Positions 8,426 to 16,903 are shown, counted from the stretch's first letter. The stretch: 64,000 bases of DNA from Maricurvus nonylphenolicus (GCF_042854845.1 NZ_AP031498.1:5084001-5148000); one strand, 5' to 3'. Made by a program: numbers and translations. Notes: a model not told the origin generated them from the letters alone.

Positions 8426-8791
8426 ATGCAAAATAAAGAGGCCTCTCGGCCTTTAGTCTACGCCTGCTCGGGTTGCTCGAACGTTGCCCAGCTGGCAAAC
8501 AACACCGCCGTTGCACTAAACGATCAACAACTGGCAGAAATGTCCTGCATTTCTGGCGTTGGCGGCAATGTAAAACCTCTTGTTAAGAAAGCCAAGTCTG
8601 GTCGGGATATTATCGCCATCGATGGCTGCCCGCTCGCCTGCGTTAAACACTGCCTGGCCAATCACGATGTGACAGCAACTCACTACTATGAACTTTCACA
8701 GCTGGGTTTAAAGAAAAAATATAACACTCACTGTGACGACAGTGAGCTGCAAACCACTATCGAATACATTCGCCAGGATATACCTCTTTAG
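8426..8791 (+). CDS. Putative zinc-binding DGC-domain protein
   Basis: A 121-residue cysteine-rich protein. It has YACSGCSNVAQLAN at the start, MSCISGVGGN in the middle, and DGCPLACVKHCLANH near residue 75, which is the DGC motif naming the family. The conserved cysteines suggest metal or Fe-S binding, but no activity is established. AAGAGAAAAAGAG precedes the ATG. It stands between nnrS and the porin inside the nitrate locus, so it may belong to NO or nitrate handling; that is context only. Confidence 0.72.
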   Translation: MQNKEASRPLVYACSGCSNVAQLANNTAVALNDQQLAEMSCISGVGGNVKPLVKKAKSGRDIIAIDGCPLACVKHCLANHDVTATHYYELSQLGLKKKYNTHCDDSELQTTIEYIRQDIPL

Positions 8792-8830
8792 CGGTAGCCA
8801 AAGAACAAAGTAAATACCCACTGGAACCTT

Positions 8831-8844
8831 TTGACGCAGATCAA
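8831..8844 (+). promoter_or_regulatory. FNR/ANR-like box before the porin gene
   Basis: TTGACGCAGATCAA differs from the TTGAT-N4-ATCAA consensus at one base. It lies 73 bases before the porin ATG. A plausible but weak -10 (TTAAGC, about 8866) follows at class II spacing. Confidence 0.55.
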
Positions 8845-8917
8845 CAGTCGTCACATAACGGTCACTTAAGCTAAGCCCACTAACAACGACCATACCGTGA
8901 AACTGAAGGACGCCACC

Positions 8918-10159
8918 ATGAAGAAAAAATTTCAACTCCTGGCTCTAGCTGCTGCAATTAGTGCGGTTTCTTCACCGACCTTGGCAGAAGAAGACCAAAC
9001 GACCATTGCCGATGCGATTAAAAACGGTGAAGCAACATTAAGCTTCCGCATGCGCTACGAAGATGTCGACCAGGATGTTAACGCTGGGCAAGATCTCAAT
9101 ACCTCAGCATCAACCCTGAGAACACGCCTGACCTATAAAACTGCAGAGTTCAATGGCTTTAGCGGTTTGGTGGAAATGGATGATGTAACCGAACTCGGCA
9201 GTGTTGATTACCGAACCTCCCCTGCTGACACATCTGTAACAGGCGAAGCGATTATTGCCGACCCAGAAGGCACTGAAGTCAACCAAGCTTGGGTTGCTTA
9301 TACGTATAAAGACAACACCGCGACCTATGGCCGCCAACGTATTCTGCTCGATAACCAGCGTTTTGTCGGTGGCGTAGGCTTCCGTCAAAATGAACAGACC
9401 TATGACGGGCTTTCCTTTAAAAGCAAAGCGATTGAAAACACCGAAATCTTTCTGGCCCATATCAATCGCGTGAATCGTATCTTCGGTGAAGACAGCCCTG
9501 TTGGCGATCATGATCACAGCACCACGCTGGTGAATGTCAGCTATAGCGGCTTACCGATCGGTAAACTAACCGCCTACCACTATGACCTGGATAACGAAGA
9601 TGCTGCAGTGCAGTCTTCCAAAACTACCGGTCTACGTCTGGCTGGCAAACAGGATATTTTTGGCTACACCCTGGAGTACGCCAAACAGTCCGACGCCCAC
9701 GACAATACTAAAAGCTATGATGCCAATTACTATTTACTCGAAGGTAGCGTCAAGCTGGGCGACTTCACCATCAAGGCGGGCCAAGAGGTCTTAGGGGCCG
9801 ATGATAGTGACGGATTCTTTGTCACGCCACTGGCAACACTGCATAAGTTCCAGGGCTGGACAGATAAGTTCCTGAACAAAGGTGTGGGTAACATCGACGG
9901 TGGTATTGAAGACACCTACGCGTCTGTCAGTACCAAACTCGCCGGCGTTAAACTGGCGGTCAATTACCATCAGATTGATGCTGATGACAGCAGTGTAGCG
10001 GGCACCAGTAGCTACGGTACTGAATACGGTTTTGTCGCAGCCAAGAAGTTTGGTGATTACGGCCTGAGCCTGAAATATTCCAAGTTCTCGGAGGATGATG
10101 ATACCAACGCCTTAACCGATACTTCCAAGCTGTGGCTTACCGCTACTGCGAAGTTCTAA
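8918..10159 (+). CDS. Outer-membrane beta-barrel porin
   Basis: A 413-residue secreted barrel protein. The signal peptide is KKKFQLLALAAAISAVSS with cleavage near SPTLAEE. Alternating strands follow throughout (for example ATLSFRMRYEDVD, KLTAYHYDLDNED), ending in WLTATAKF with a terminal phenylalanine typical of BAM substrates. The upstream start at 8897 is rejected because AAGGA lies 7 bases before the ATG at 8918. It resembles alginate-export/OprD-like barrels only in general form, so the substrate is unknown. The FNR-like box and location suggest nitrate or nitrite passage under low oxygen. Confidence 0.75.
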   Translation: MKKKFQLLALAAAISAVSSPTLAEEDQTTIADAIKNGEATLSFRMRYEDVDQDVNAGQDLNTSASTLRTRLTYKTAEFNGFSGLVEMDDVTELGSVDYRTSPADTSVTGEAIIADPEGTEVNQAWVAYTYKDNTATYGRQRILLDNQRFVGGVGFRQNEQTYDGLSFKSKAIENTEIFLAHINRVNRIFGEDSPVGDHDHSTTLVNVSYSGLPIGKLTAYHYDLDNEDAAVQSSKTTGLRLAGKQDIFGYTLEYAKQSDAHDNTKSYDANYYLLEGSVKLGDFTIKAGQEVLGADDSDGFFVTPLATLHKFQGWTDKFLNKGVGNIDGGIEDTYASVSTKLAGVKLAVNYHQIDADDSSVAGTSSYGTEYGFVAAKKFGDYGLSLKYSKFSEDDDTNALTDTSKLWLTATAKF

Positions 10160-10204
10160 CCTTTTCCTTTAACTAAAAATAAGGAATTAACGATTAACTG
10201 CCGA

Positions 10205-10397
10205 GCCAGCAAAACCTAAGCATCCAGGCTTTGCTCTTCTCACTCTCCCTACGGTTGGTTTGGATGTAGGGTTTGCTGGCCGCAGTTTTTTCCTCACGCT
10301 TGTGACAGAAAAGCCAGAGGAAAGAACTGCCGGGTTGCTACAGAAATGTAGTTGCCTCCCGAGAAGCCCTTGGAATTAAATCCAAGGCTTCATTTTT
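10205..10397 (+). ncRNA. Moco (molybdenum cofactor) riboswitch leader of moaA
   Basis: The leader carries the 3' core of the Moco RNA motif: GTGACA at about 10311, AAAGAACTGCCGGGTTGC at about 10322, then a hairpin, and GCCTCCCG at 10354-10361, matching the order in the E. coli moaA leader. CTTCTC (10236-10241) can pair with GAGAAG (10361-10366) as the closing P1 stem. A competing long hairpin pairs 10205-10226 with 10261-10280. The P1 3' strand overlaps the 5' arm of a terminator (10363-10391), giving a clear expression platform. The switch should tie moaAB expression to Moco status; its sign is not decided. Confidence 0.78.
10363..10397 (+). terminator. Intrinsic terminator in the moaA leader
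   Basis: GAAGCCCTTGGA pairs with TCCAAGGCTTC around an ATTAAA loop (one bulged C), followed by ATTTTT. It ends 10 bases before the moaA ATG, so read-through must be conditional. Its 5' arm overlaps the riboswitch closing stem. Confidence 0.72.
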
Positions 10398-10407
10398 GGA
10401 AAGGCTT

Positions 10408-11382
10408 ATGAGACTGACAGATAATTTTAAACGGCGCTTTACCTACTTGCGCCTATCCATTACCGATCAATGTAATTTCCGCTGTAATTACTGCCTGCCC
10501 GATGGTTACTGCAGTGAAGGCAAACCTGATTTTCTCACCTTGGCGGAAATAGAAGCCCTGGTCAAAGCCTTTGCGCAATGTGGCACCCGAAAAATCCGCC
10601 TCACCGGTGGCGAGCCCAGCCTGCGTAAGGATCTGGCCGATATTATTGCCATTTGTAAAAACACACCGGGCATCGAAACCGTTGCCTTGACTACCAACGG
10701 TTACAAGCTGAGCAAAGAGATTGACAGCTATATTGACGCCGGTCTGGACAACCTCAACCTGAGTGCCGACAGCCTACGTCCAGAGACATTCCACCTGATT
10801 ACCGGTCAGGACAAGCTGCGAGAAGTCCTTAACGGTATAGACCTCGCAATAAGCAAAGGTATAAAAACAGTAAAACTCAATGCCGTTTTACTGCGCCAGT
10901 ACAACTGGCAAGAGTTAAATCAATTCTTTTCCTACGTAAAAGACCGCCCAGTTACCATTCGCTTTATTGAGCTGATGCAAACCGGAGACAATCACGATTT
11001 CTTTGAAGCTCAACATGTTCGCGGTACCGAATTACAAACACAATTGCTTGAGCAAGGTTGGATTCCCAAGTTACGCGATGCCCACGCTGGTCCTGCGCTG
11101 GAATATGCCCACTCGGACTTCGTCGGCAATATTGGTTTGATCATGCCCTATAGCAAGGATTTTTGTAACAGCTGTAATCGCCTGCGAGTTTCTTCATCAG
11201 GTAAATTACATCTGTGCCTGTTTGCTGACGATAATCTTGATTTACGCCCTCACCTGCTCAACGAATCCACGGATGCCGTTGCCCAGCGATTACACCATCT
11301 GGTACAGCACAAGCTTGCTGGTCATCAACTCGAGCAGGGCATAAGCGGCAGCACTAAACACCTGGCAATGCTAGGCGGTTAA
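10408..11382 (+). CDS. moaA: GTP 3',8-cyclase MoaA
   Basis: A 324-residue radical SAM enzyme that converts GTP to 3',8-cyclo-GTP, the first step of Moco synthesis. The N-terminal CNFRCNYC holds the SAM Fe-S cluster, and the C-terminal FCNSCNRLRVSSSGKLHLC carries the second cluster. LTGGEPSLRKDL and TTNGYKL are the SAM/GTP-binding loops, and the chain ends in the conserved GG. The TTG at 10396 is rejected because AAGG sits just before the ATG at 10408, and the start then matches known MoaA (LTDNFKRRFTYLRLS). It is followed by moaB 36 bases later and controlled by the Moco riboswitch. Confidence 0.95.
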   Translation: MRLTDNFKRRFTYLRLSITDQCNFRCNYCLPDGYCSEGKPDFLTLAEIEALVKAFAQCGTRKIRLTGGEPSLRKDLADIIAICKNTPGIETVALTTNGYKLSKEIDSYIDAGLDNLNLSADSLRPETFHLITGQDKLREVLNGIDLAISKGIKTVKLNAVLLRQYNWQELNQFFSYVKDRPVTIRFIELMQTGDNHDFFEAQHVRGTELQTQLLEQGWIPKLRDAHAGPALEYAHSDFVGNIGLIMPYSKDFCNSCNRLRVSSSGKLHLCLFADDNLDLRPHLLNESTDAVAQRLHHLVQHKLAGHQLEQGISGSTKHLAMLGG

Positions 11383-11418
11383 GTTAGCCGTAAAAAGTAC
11401 AGACAAAAGAGAAATACC

Positions 11419-11964
11419 ATGGGACACCACACAACAGAAACCTTAATTCCCTTAAACATTGCGGTCCTTACCGTATCCGATACACGCACAGAGGATACCG
11501 ATACCTCGGGCGGCCTTTTAGTGGATAGAGTGAAGGAGTTTGGCCACCAGCTGTCTGGTAAAGCTATTGTGATCGATGATATCTATCAGATCCGCGCCCA
11601 GCTCTCCCAGTGGATTGCCGATGATAAAACCCATGCGGTGGTTATCACCGGCGGCACAGGTTTTACTGCTCGGGACAGCACCCCGGAAGCGGTTAGCCCG
11701 CTGTTGGATAAAACCATTGAAGGTTTTGGCGAACTGTTTCGTCAGATCTCCCTACAGCAGATCGGCACCAGCACGATTCAGTCCCGCGCCATTGCCGGCA
11801 TGGCAAACGGTACCGTGATTTTTTGCCTGCCGGGTAGCACCAATGCCTGCCGCACCGGTTGGGATGACATTATTGCCTCCCAACTCGACAGTCGCCAGGG
11901 GCCCTGTAACTTTGTGCCACAACTAAAAGGTATCGACTTCGAAGCCTGTAAAAGCAGAGGCTAA
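11419..11964 (+). CDS. moaB: Molybdenum cofactor biosynthesis protein MoaB
   Basis: A 181-residue member of the MoaB/MogA fold. It shows NIAVLTVSDTRTEDTDTSGG at the start, VVITGGTGFTARDSTPEAV at about residue 75 (the molybdopterin-binding TGGTG loop) and LPGSTNACRTGWDDII at about residue 140. It adenylylates molybdopterin or plays a related role in Moco maturation, although E. coli MoaB is dispensable. AAGAGAAATACC precedes the ATG. It is co-transcribed with moaA. A perfect palindrome about 60 bases downstream may end the unit. Confidence 0.92.
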   Translation: MGHHTTETLIPLNIAVLTVSDTRTEDTDTSGGLLVDRVKEFGHQLSGKAIVIDDIYQIRAQLSQWIADDKTHAVVITGGTGFTARDSTPEAVSPLLDKTIEGFGELFRQISLQQIGTSTIQSRAIAGMANGTVIFCLPGSTNACRTGWDDIIASQLDSRQGPCNFVPQLKGIDFEACKSRG

Positions 11965-12025
11965 CCTCTCCTCATCCCTAGCCTCCACCCCCCAGCCCTC
12001 ACTCTCCTGCCCTGCACAGAAGTTG

Positions 12026-12049
12026 GCGCTACTCCTTAAGGAGTAGCGC
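12026..12049. repeat. Perfect 10-bp-stem palindrome after moaB
   Basis: GCGCTACTCC-TTAA-GGAGTAGCGC forms a perfect hairpin 60 bases after the moaB stop and 10 bases before the nrdJ FNR box. No T-run follows, so it may stabilise the moaAB 3' end rather than terminate alone. Confidence 0.55.
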
Positions 12050-12059
12050 ACCCCGACGC

Positions 12060-12100
12060 TTGATCCAGATCAACACCTGCTCTATCCACCACGCGATAAT
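12060..12100 (+). promoter_or_regulatory. FNR-type class II promoter of nrdJab
   Basis: TTGATCCAGATCAA (12060-12073) is a perfect TTGAT-N4-ATCAA box. A GATAAT -10 at 12095-12100 puts the start site about 41 bases from the box centre, the canonical class II FNR position. Activation at low oxygen of the O2-independent reductase is inferred. Confidence 0.72.
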
Positions 12101-12152
12101 CACTGGCCAAACCACTACATCTAGCCCCTCAACCTGGATATGAGAACAACAT

Positions 12153-14330
12153 ATGGAACTTGAGCCAACAGCGGACAACCATCAACTCCCGGATCAGCCC
12201 CTCGGCCAATCCCTCGATATGGCCACCCTGCAACTGCAACCTGCATCCAGTGACATCTGGGATAAAAAGTATCGCCTTAAGGACAAGCAAGGCAATGCCG
12301 TCGACCAATCCCTGCACGAGACCTATAGCCGTATCGCCAAAGCCCTGGCGAATGTAGAGCCCAAGCAAAAACGTCACTGGCAACAAGAATTTCTGTGGGC
12401 ACTGGAAAACGGCGCCATTCCCGCTGGCCGTATTATTTCCAATGCCGGGGCAGGTGATCACAAACCCGCCACCTCTACCATCAACTGCACCGTGTCTGGC
12501 ACCATCGAAGACTCCATGGAAGGCATACTGCAAAAAAACCTCGAAGCCGGACTAACACTTAAAGCAGGTTGTGGCATTGGTTATGAGTTTTCCACGTTAC
12601 GCCCCAAAGGGGCCTATGTTTCTGGCGCTGGCGCACATACTTCCGGCCCACTGTCGTTTATGGATATCTTTGACAAGATGTGTTTTACCGTCTCCTCCGC
12701 GGGCGGGCGGCGCGGTGCGCAGATGGCGACCTTCGATATTCACCATCCCGACGTGCAGGATTTTATTCGCGCCAAACGCGAAGACGGCCGCTTGAGGCAA
12801 TTTAATTTATCGTTATTGATCACCGATGACTTTGTTAAAGCGGTAAAAGACAAAGCCCCCTGGCCTTTGTCATTTCCTATCACCGAGCAGGAACTGCTCA
12901 GCGATCCGATAGAATTGGCTAATCCGGAAAAAGTCTGCTGGCGGCAACTGCCTCACTTGGGCAATAACTATGTGCGCAACCCGGAAGGGTTGGTTGCCTG
13001 TCGAGTCAGTAAGATAATTCCCGCCGATCGTCTATGGAACCAGATTATGGTGTCCACCTACGACTATGCGGAGCCGGGTTTTATTCTGATTGACAAGGTT
13101 AACGAATTTAACAACAACTGGTTTTGTGAAAGCATTCGTGCAACCAACCCCTGCGGCGAACAACCTCTGCCCCCCTATGGCAGCTGCTTGCTGGGTTCCA
13201 TCAACCTCACCCAATTTGTCAAACATGCCTTTACTGATGAGGTCAGTTTCGATTGGCAGAAATTCTCTCGCCTGGTCAGCATCTTTACCCGCATGCTGGA
13301 TAATGTGGTGGAAATTAATGGCCTGGCGTTGCCGCAACAACAACAGGAAATTCTCAGTAAACGCCGTCATGGCATGGGCTTTTTGGGTCTGGGCTCAACA
13401 CTGACCATGCTGGGTATCGCCTATGGCAGTCCGGACTCCATCGCCTTTACTGAAGAAGTCAGTAAAGCACTGGCTATCACAGGTTGGCGCGAAGGCGTGA
13501 AACTGGCCAAGGAAAAAGGCCCTGCACCTATCTTCGAGCAGGATGTCGAACTTACTGCAGAACTTTTAAGCCTGCGCCCTGAACTTGCCGATCACTATCA
13601 GCTGGGTGACAAGGTCAGCGCTAAAATACTGCACGCCCGCTATAGCCGCTATATGCAAAAGGTTGGCGAAGAGGATGCCAGCATCATCGACGATATTGTC
13701 GAACACGGTTGTCGCTTTACCCACCACACCTCCATCGCGCCGACCGGCACCATTTCCCTGTCGCTGGCGAATAATGCCAGTAATGGTATCGAACCCAGTT
13801 TTGCCCACCACTACTCGCGCAACATTATTCGCGAGGGCAAAAAGTCCAAAGAAAAAGTCGACGTCTATTCCTATGAACTACTGGCCTACCGCGCATTGAT
13901 TAATGCCAATGCCGAGCCCTATGCCAGTGATTCAGCCAATAAGCTGCCCGATTACTTTGTGGTTAGTGATGATATAACACCGCAGCAACATGTCGATGTC
14001 CAGGCGGCCGCACAAAGATGGGTGGATTCCTCAATATCAAAAACCATCAACGTGCCCACCGACATCAACTACGACAGTTTTAAGGATATTTACCTCTACG
14101 CTCACGAGAAAGGCCTGAAGGGTTGTACCACCTTCCGCTTTAATCCCGAGGCCTTCCAGGGTGTTTTGGTCAAAGAAGAGGATCTGGAAAATACCACTTA
14201 CCGCTTCACCCTTGAGGACGGCAGCACGGTAGAACTCAAAGGCAACGACACCGTGGAATACGATGGCGAAAACCATACCGCTGCCAACTTGTATGACGCC
14301 TTAAAAGAAGGCTACTACGGAAAATTTTAG
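12153..14330 (+). CDS. nrdJ: Class II (adenosylcobalamin) ribonucleotide reductase, large part NrdJa
   Basis: A 725-residue reductase that makes deoxyribonucleotides with an adenosylcobalamin radical. It therefore needs no oxygen. Diagnostic segments are NPCGEQPLPPYGSCLLGSIN at about residue 335 (catalytic Cys and Glu), GCGIGYEFSTLRP, SSAGGRRGAQMATFDIHHPD, TGTISLSLANNASNGIEPSF and the late KGCTTFRFNP. The C-terminal cysteine module is absent; it lies in the next gene, as in Pseudomonas NrdJa/NrdJb. A weak GAGAA precedes ATG 12153; an internal ATG 66 bases later has no better signal. An FNR-type promoter drives it. Confidence 0.93.
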   Translation: MELEPTADNHQLPDQPLGQSLDMATLQLQPASSDIWDKKYRLKDKQGNAVDQSLHETYSRIAKALANVEPKQKRHWQQEFLWALENGAIPAGRIISNAGAGDHKPATSTINCTVSGTIEDSMEGILQKNLEAGLTLKAGCGIGYEFSTLRPKGAYVSGAGAHTSGPLSFMDIFDKMCFTVSSAGGRRGAQMATFDIHHPDVQDFIRAKREDGRLRQFNLSLLITDDFVKAVKDKAPWPLSFPITEQELLSDPIELANPEKVCWRQLPHLGNNYVRNPEGLVACRVSKIIPADRLWNQIMVSTYDYAEPGFILIDKVNEFNNNWFCESIRATNPCGEQPLPPYGSCLLGSINLTQFVKHAFTDEVSFDWQKFSRLVSIFTRMLDNVVEINGLALPQQQQEILSKRRHGMGFLGLGSTLTMLGIAYGSPDSIAFTEEVSKALAITGWREGVKLAKEKGPAPIFEQDVELTAELLSLRPELADHYQLGDKVSAKILHARYSRYMQKVGEEDASIIDDIVEHGCRFTHHTSIAPTGTISLSLANNASNGIEPSFAHHYSRNIIREGKKSKEKVDVYSYELLAYRALINANAEPYASDSANKLPDYFVVSDDITPQQHVDVQAAAQRWVDSSISKTINVPTDINYDSFKDIYLYAHEKGLKGCTTFRFNPEAFQGVLVKEEDLENTTYRFTLEDGSTVELKGNDTVEYDGENHTAANLYDALKEGYYGKF

Positions 14331-14339
14331 GGAGGATTT

Positions 14340-15023
14340 ATGAACACCGCCAAGATCGATAAAAAAATTACCGGCTTTGCCATTGTTAACAAAAATGAGG
14401 ATAAACAAGCCGACGTCCAGGACACAAGTGAAATCGAGCATATGCACGAGAACCTTGATCGTCCGGAAATGCTGGTAGGCTCAACCTATAAAATAAAAAC
14501 CCCGCTGTCAGACCACGCACTCTATATCACCATCAACGACATAGTGCTAAACCCCGACACCGATCACGAACAACGTCGCCCGTTTGAGATTTTTATTAAC
14601 TCCAAAAACCTCGAACACTTTCAGTGGGTTGTTGCTCTGACCCGCGTTATTTCTGCCGTCTTCCGCAAGGGCGGTGATGTAACGTTTCTGGCTGAAGAGT
14701 TAAAAGCGGTTTTTGACCCCCAGGGTGGTTACTTTAAATCTGGCGGCCGTTTTATGCCGTCACTGGTGGCCGAGATCGGTGATGCCATTGAAGCCCATAT
14801 GAAGTCTATCGGCCTGATTCAAGAGGAAGAGCTCAGCCCCGCGCAGAAACAGGTGTTGGAAGAAAAGCGCCAACAGTATGACCAGCAAAATCAGCTGGAA
14901 ACCTCATCCAGCAGTGACTATCCACCAACAGCTCAACTGTGCCTAAAGTGCCACACCAAAGCGGTGATCGTCATGGATGGCTGCAAGACCTGCCTAAGTT
15001 GCGGTAACTCGAAGTGCTCCTAA
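14340..15023 (+). CDS. Class II ribonucleotide reductase small part NrdJb
   Basis: A 227-residue companion of NrdJa. It holds the domain that in unsplit NrdJ lies at the C-terminus: RPEMLVGSTYKIKTPLSDHALYI then HFQWVVALTRVISAVFRKGG. It ends in two CxxC pairs, CLKCHTKAVIV and CKTCLSCGNSKC, which supply the redox-active cysteines that re-reduce the active site. GGAGG lies just before the ATG, and only 9 bases separate it from nrdJa, so the two are made together. The long glutamine-rich linker at about residues 165-200 is low-complexity. Confidence 0.88.
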   Translation: MNTAKIDKKITGFAIVNKNEDKQADVQDTSEIEHMHENLDRPEMLVGSTYKIKTPLSDHALYITINDIVLNPDTDHEQRRPFEIFINSKNLEHFQWVVALTRVISAVFRKGGDVTFLAEELKAVFDPQGGYFKSGGRFMPSLVAEIGDAIEAHMKSIGLIQEEELSPAQKQVLEEKRQQYDQQNQLETSSSSDYPPTAQLCLKCHTKAVIVMDGCKTCLSCGNSKCS

Positions 15024-15060
15024 TAAAAGTGCTCTTAGCCTAGCCGCGTAATTGCTAGAC

Positions 15061-15112
15061 AAAAGGAAACACAGATCACAAAATAGGTGTTAGTGTTTCC
15101 TTTTGGAAACAC
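15061..15112. promoter_or_regulatory. Three GGAAACAC half-sites before the LysR gene
   Basis: GGAAACAC occurs at 15065-15072, inverted at 15093-15100 and direct again at 15105-15112. The last two form GTGTTTCC-TTTT-GGAAACAC, a perfect 8-bp inverted repeat; the first two form a 12-bp inverted repeat (AAAAGGAAACAC). The cluster ends 26 bases before the LysR ATG. It could be an autoregulatory operator or an nrdJ terminator. Confidence 0.5.
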
Positions 15113-15138
15113 CCGATCAGTGAGCAACAGGCGGGTGT

Positions 15139-16041
15139 ATGGACCAATTGCAAGGCATGGTGATTTTCAACCAGGTCATAGAATCCGGCAGTTTTTCCAA
15201 AGCTGCCGAGCAGCTTAATATTGCCAAATCATCCGTCAGCAAGCGCATCAGCGCCCTTGAAAAGGAACTGGGCGTTATTCTGATTCAGCGATCAACCCGG
15301 CAATTGACGATTACCGATGAGGGCTGGTCACTCTATCAACACAGCCAACGCATTGTTCAGGAACTTGAACTGGCCAAAGATGTTGCTGCACGCTTTCAAG
15401 AAAAACCGCAGGGAACGCTGAGAATTACCGCCCCACCCTTATTTGGTCGCCTACAACTGTCTCCGCTGCTGCCACTTTTTCAGGCCCAATACCCCAAGGT
15501 CTCTATTGAGCTTTTTCTGACTGAGTCCTATAGCGATATCATCGCTAAAGGTTATGACATCTGCCTGCGCATGCGCGATCTGCCTGACTCCAGTTTGGTT
15601 GTCCAACCCCTCTGTGAAGTCCACGCGGTCTGCTGTGCCTCGCCGGATTATCTCGCCCGCCAAGGCACCCCACAAAGCTTAACGGAGCTCGCCAGCCACG
15701 ACTGCATTATCTGGAACCCAGAGGAAGGCCAGATGGCCGACACGTGGAAAATGAGCAAAGACGGGATAAAAGAGCAGATCCAATTACAGGGCAAGATCAT
15801 CTGCAATGACCATATCGCCATTAAACAAGCCACGCTACAGGGCGGTGGTATCACCGTACTGCCTACCTACGCCATCAAGGAAGAACTCGCCATGGGCAGC
15901 TTGGTAAGATTACTTCCCGACTACCAACCGGCCAGCTTCCCCATCAGCATCCTCTACCCCAAGCGCGAGAATATTCCGGCCAAAACCCGCGCTTTTGTTA
16001 ACTTTTTGAAGAACACACTGTCAAAGACTGCGTCTATATGA
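15139..16041 (+). CDS. LysR-family transcriptional regulator
   Basis: A 300-residue regulator. Residues 1-60 form the winged helix-turn-helix (VIESGSFSKAAEQLNIAKSS then VSKRISALEKELG, RSTRQLTITDEG). The rest is a periplasmic-binding-like effector domain with PQGTLRITAPPLFGRLQLSPLL typical of the CrgA/PA-like subgroup. The target is unknown. The adjacent solute-binding protein gene starts 52 bases downstream on the same strand, so they may share a transcript. Repeated GGAAACAC half-sites precede the gene. Confidence 0.85.
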   Translation: MDQLQGMVIFNQVIESGSFSKAAEQLNIAKSSVSKRISALEKELGVILIQRSTRQLTITDEGWSLYQHSQRIVQELELAKDVAARFQEKPQGTLRITAPPLFGRLQLSPLLPLFQAQYPKVSIELFLTESYSDIIAKGYDICLRMRDLPDSSLVVQPLCEVHAVCCASPDYLARQGTPQSLTELASHDCIIWNPEEGQMADTWKMSKDGIKEQIQLQGKIICNDHIAIKQATLQGGGITVLPTYAIKEELAMGSLVRLLPDYQPASFPISILYPKRENIPAKTRAFVNFLKNTLSKTASI

Positions 16042-16093
16042 CTAACCACCTCTATTATAAAGGTCATATCTGTGTGATTTTTTGTTGCGAACT

Positions 16094-16903
16094 ATGGCTA
16101 CCCCTCTTCGATACAAGCTATGGGCTTTGATTCTTTATCTTCCCTGCATAGTCAGCGCTGAAACCGTCAGGCTTGCCACGGTCGATTGGCCTCCTTTTTT
16201 TGGAGAACAGCTTCCCAAGGGTGGCTTTGTCACCGAGATTGCCCGACAGGCATTTAAACGTGAAGGCCATCATATGGATTTGGTTTTTATCCCCTGGAAG
16301 CGGGCCATGTACTCAGCACAAAAAGGCGACCACCACGGCCTGTTTGGCTGCTGGATTAATAGTGAGGTCCAGGGTTTATTCGACGTCTCCCGCGAAATTA
16401 TGGCCAGCGGAGACGGCCATTTTTTAGCGCTGGAAGGCAGTAATAATAGCAACCTTCGTCCTGAAGATCTGATCGGCAAGCGCATTGGCATTGTGCGAGG
16501 ATACGCGGTAAGCGAAACCCTCGGAGCACTGTTCGACAGCGGCAAGGTTATCCGCGTAGAAGTCAGCCGTATAAAGCAACTGCTTGATATGATTCAGTGG
16601 CCTGATCGCATCGATCTGATGTTGGAAAACGCCTTGGTGGCCAGGCATGTTTTTCAACACCATTACCCCTATCGATCTTACAATCTGGAGGTCGTTGGTA
16701 AAGATTATGTCGATGGAGGGCTATACATCTGCTGGAGTAAGAATAACGCCAAAAGTAAAAACTTTCGTATCACATTCGACAGAGCCATTGCTGCCATGCG
16801 CCAGGATGGCACTCTGGATCGGATTAGAGCTGAATTTAATATCCACAATCAAATCACCAAGCCCCCTGCCTCTCCTCTTCGACCTATCAATTATTCAGAG
16901 TAA
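16094..16903 (+). CDS. Periplasmic solute-binding protein (SBP_bac_3 type)
   Basis: A 269-residue exported binding protein with a signal peptide (LRYKLWALILYLPCIVSA) followed by ETVRLATVDWPPFFGEQLPKGGF, the usual start of amino-acid-type binding folds. GKRIGIVRGYAVSE near residue 125 and GTLDRIRAEFNIH near the end complete the fold. No ABC permease or ATPase is nearby, so it may act as a sensor or in respiration-linked signalling rather than transport. ATG 16094 is chosen over TTG 16082, although neither has a clear ribosome site. A second orphan member is at 58487. Confidence 0.75.
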   Translation: MATPLRYKLWALILYLPCIVSAETVRLATVDWPPFFGEQLPKGGFVTEIARQAFKREGHHMDLVFIPWKRAMYSAQKGDHHGLFGCWINSEVQGLFDVSREIMASGDGHFLALEGSNNSNLRPEDLIGKRIGIVRGYAVSETLGALFDSGKVIRVEVSRIKQLLDMIQWPDRIDLMLENALVARHVFQHHYPYRSYNLEVVGKDYVDGGLYICWSKNNAKSKNFRITFDRAIAAMRQDGTLDRIRAEFNIHNQITKPPASPLRPINYSE

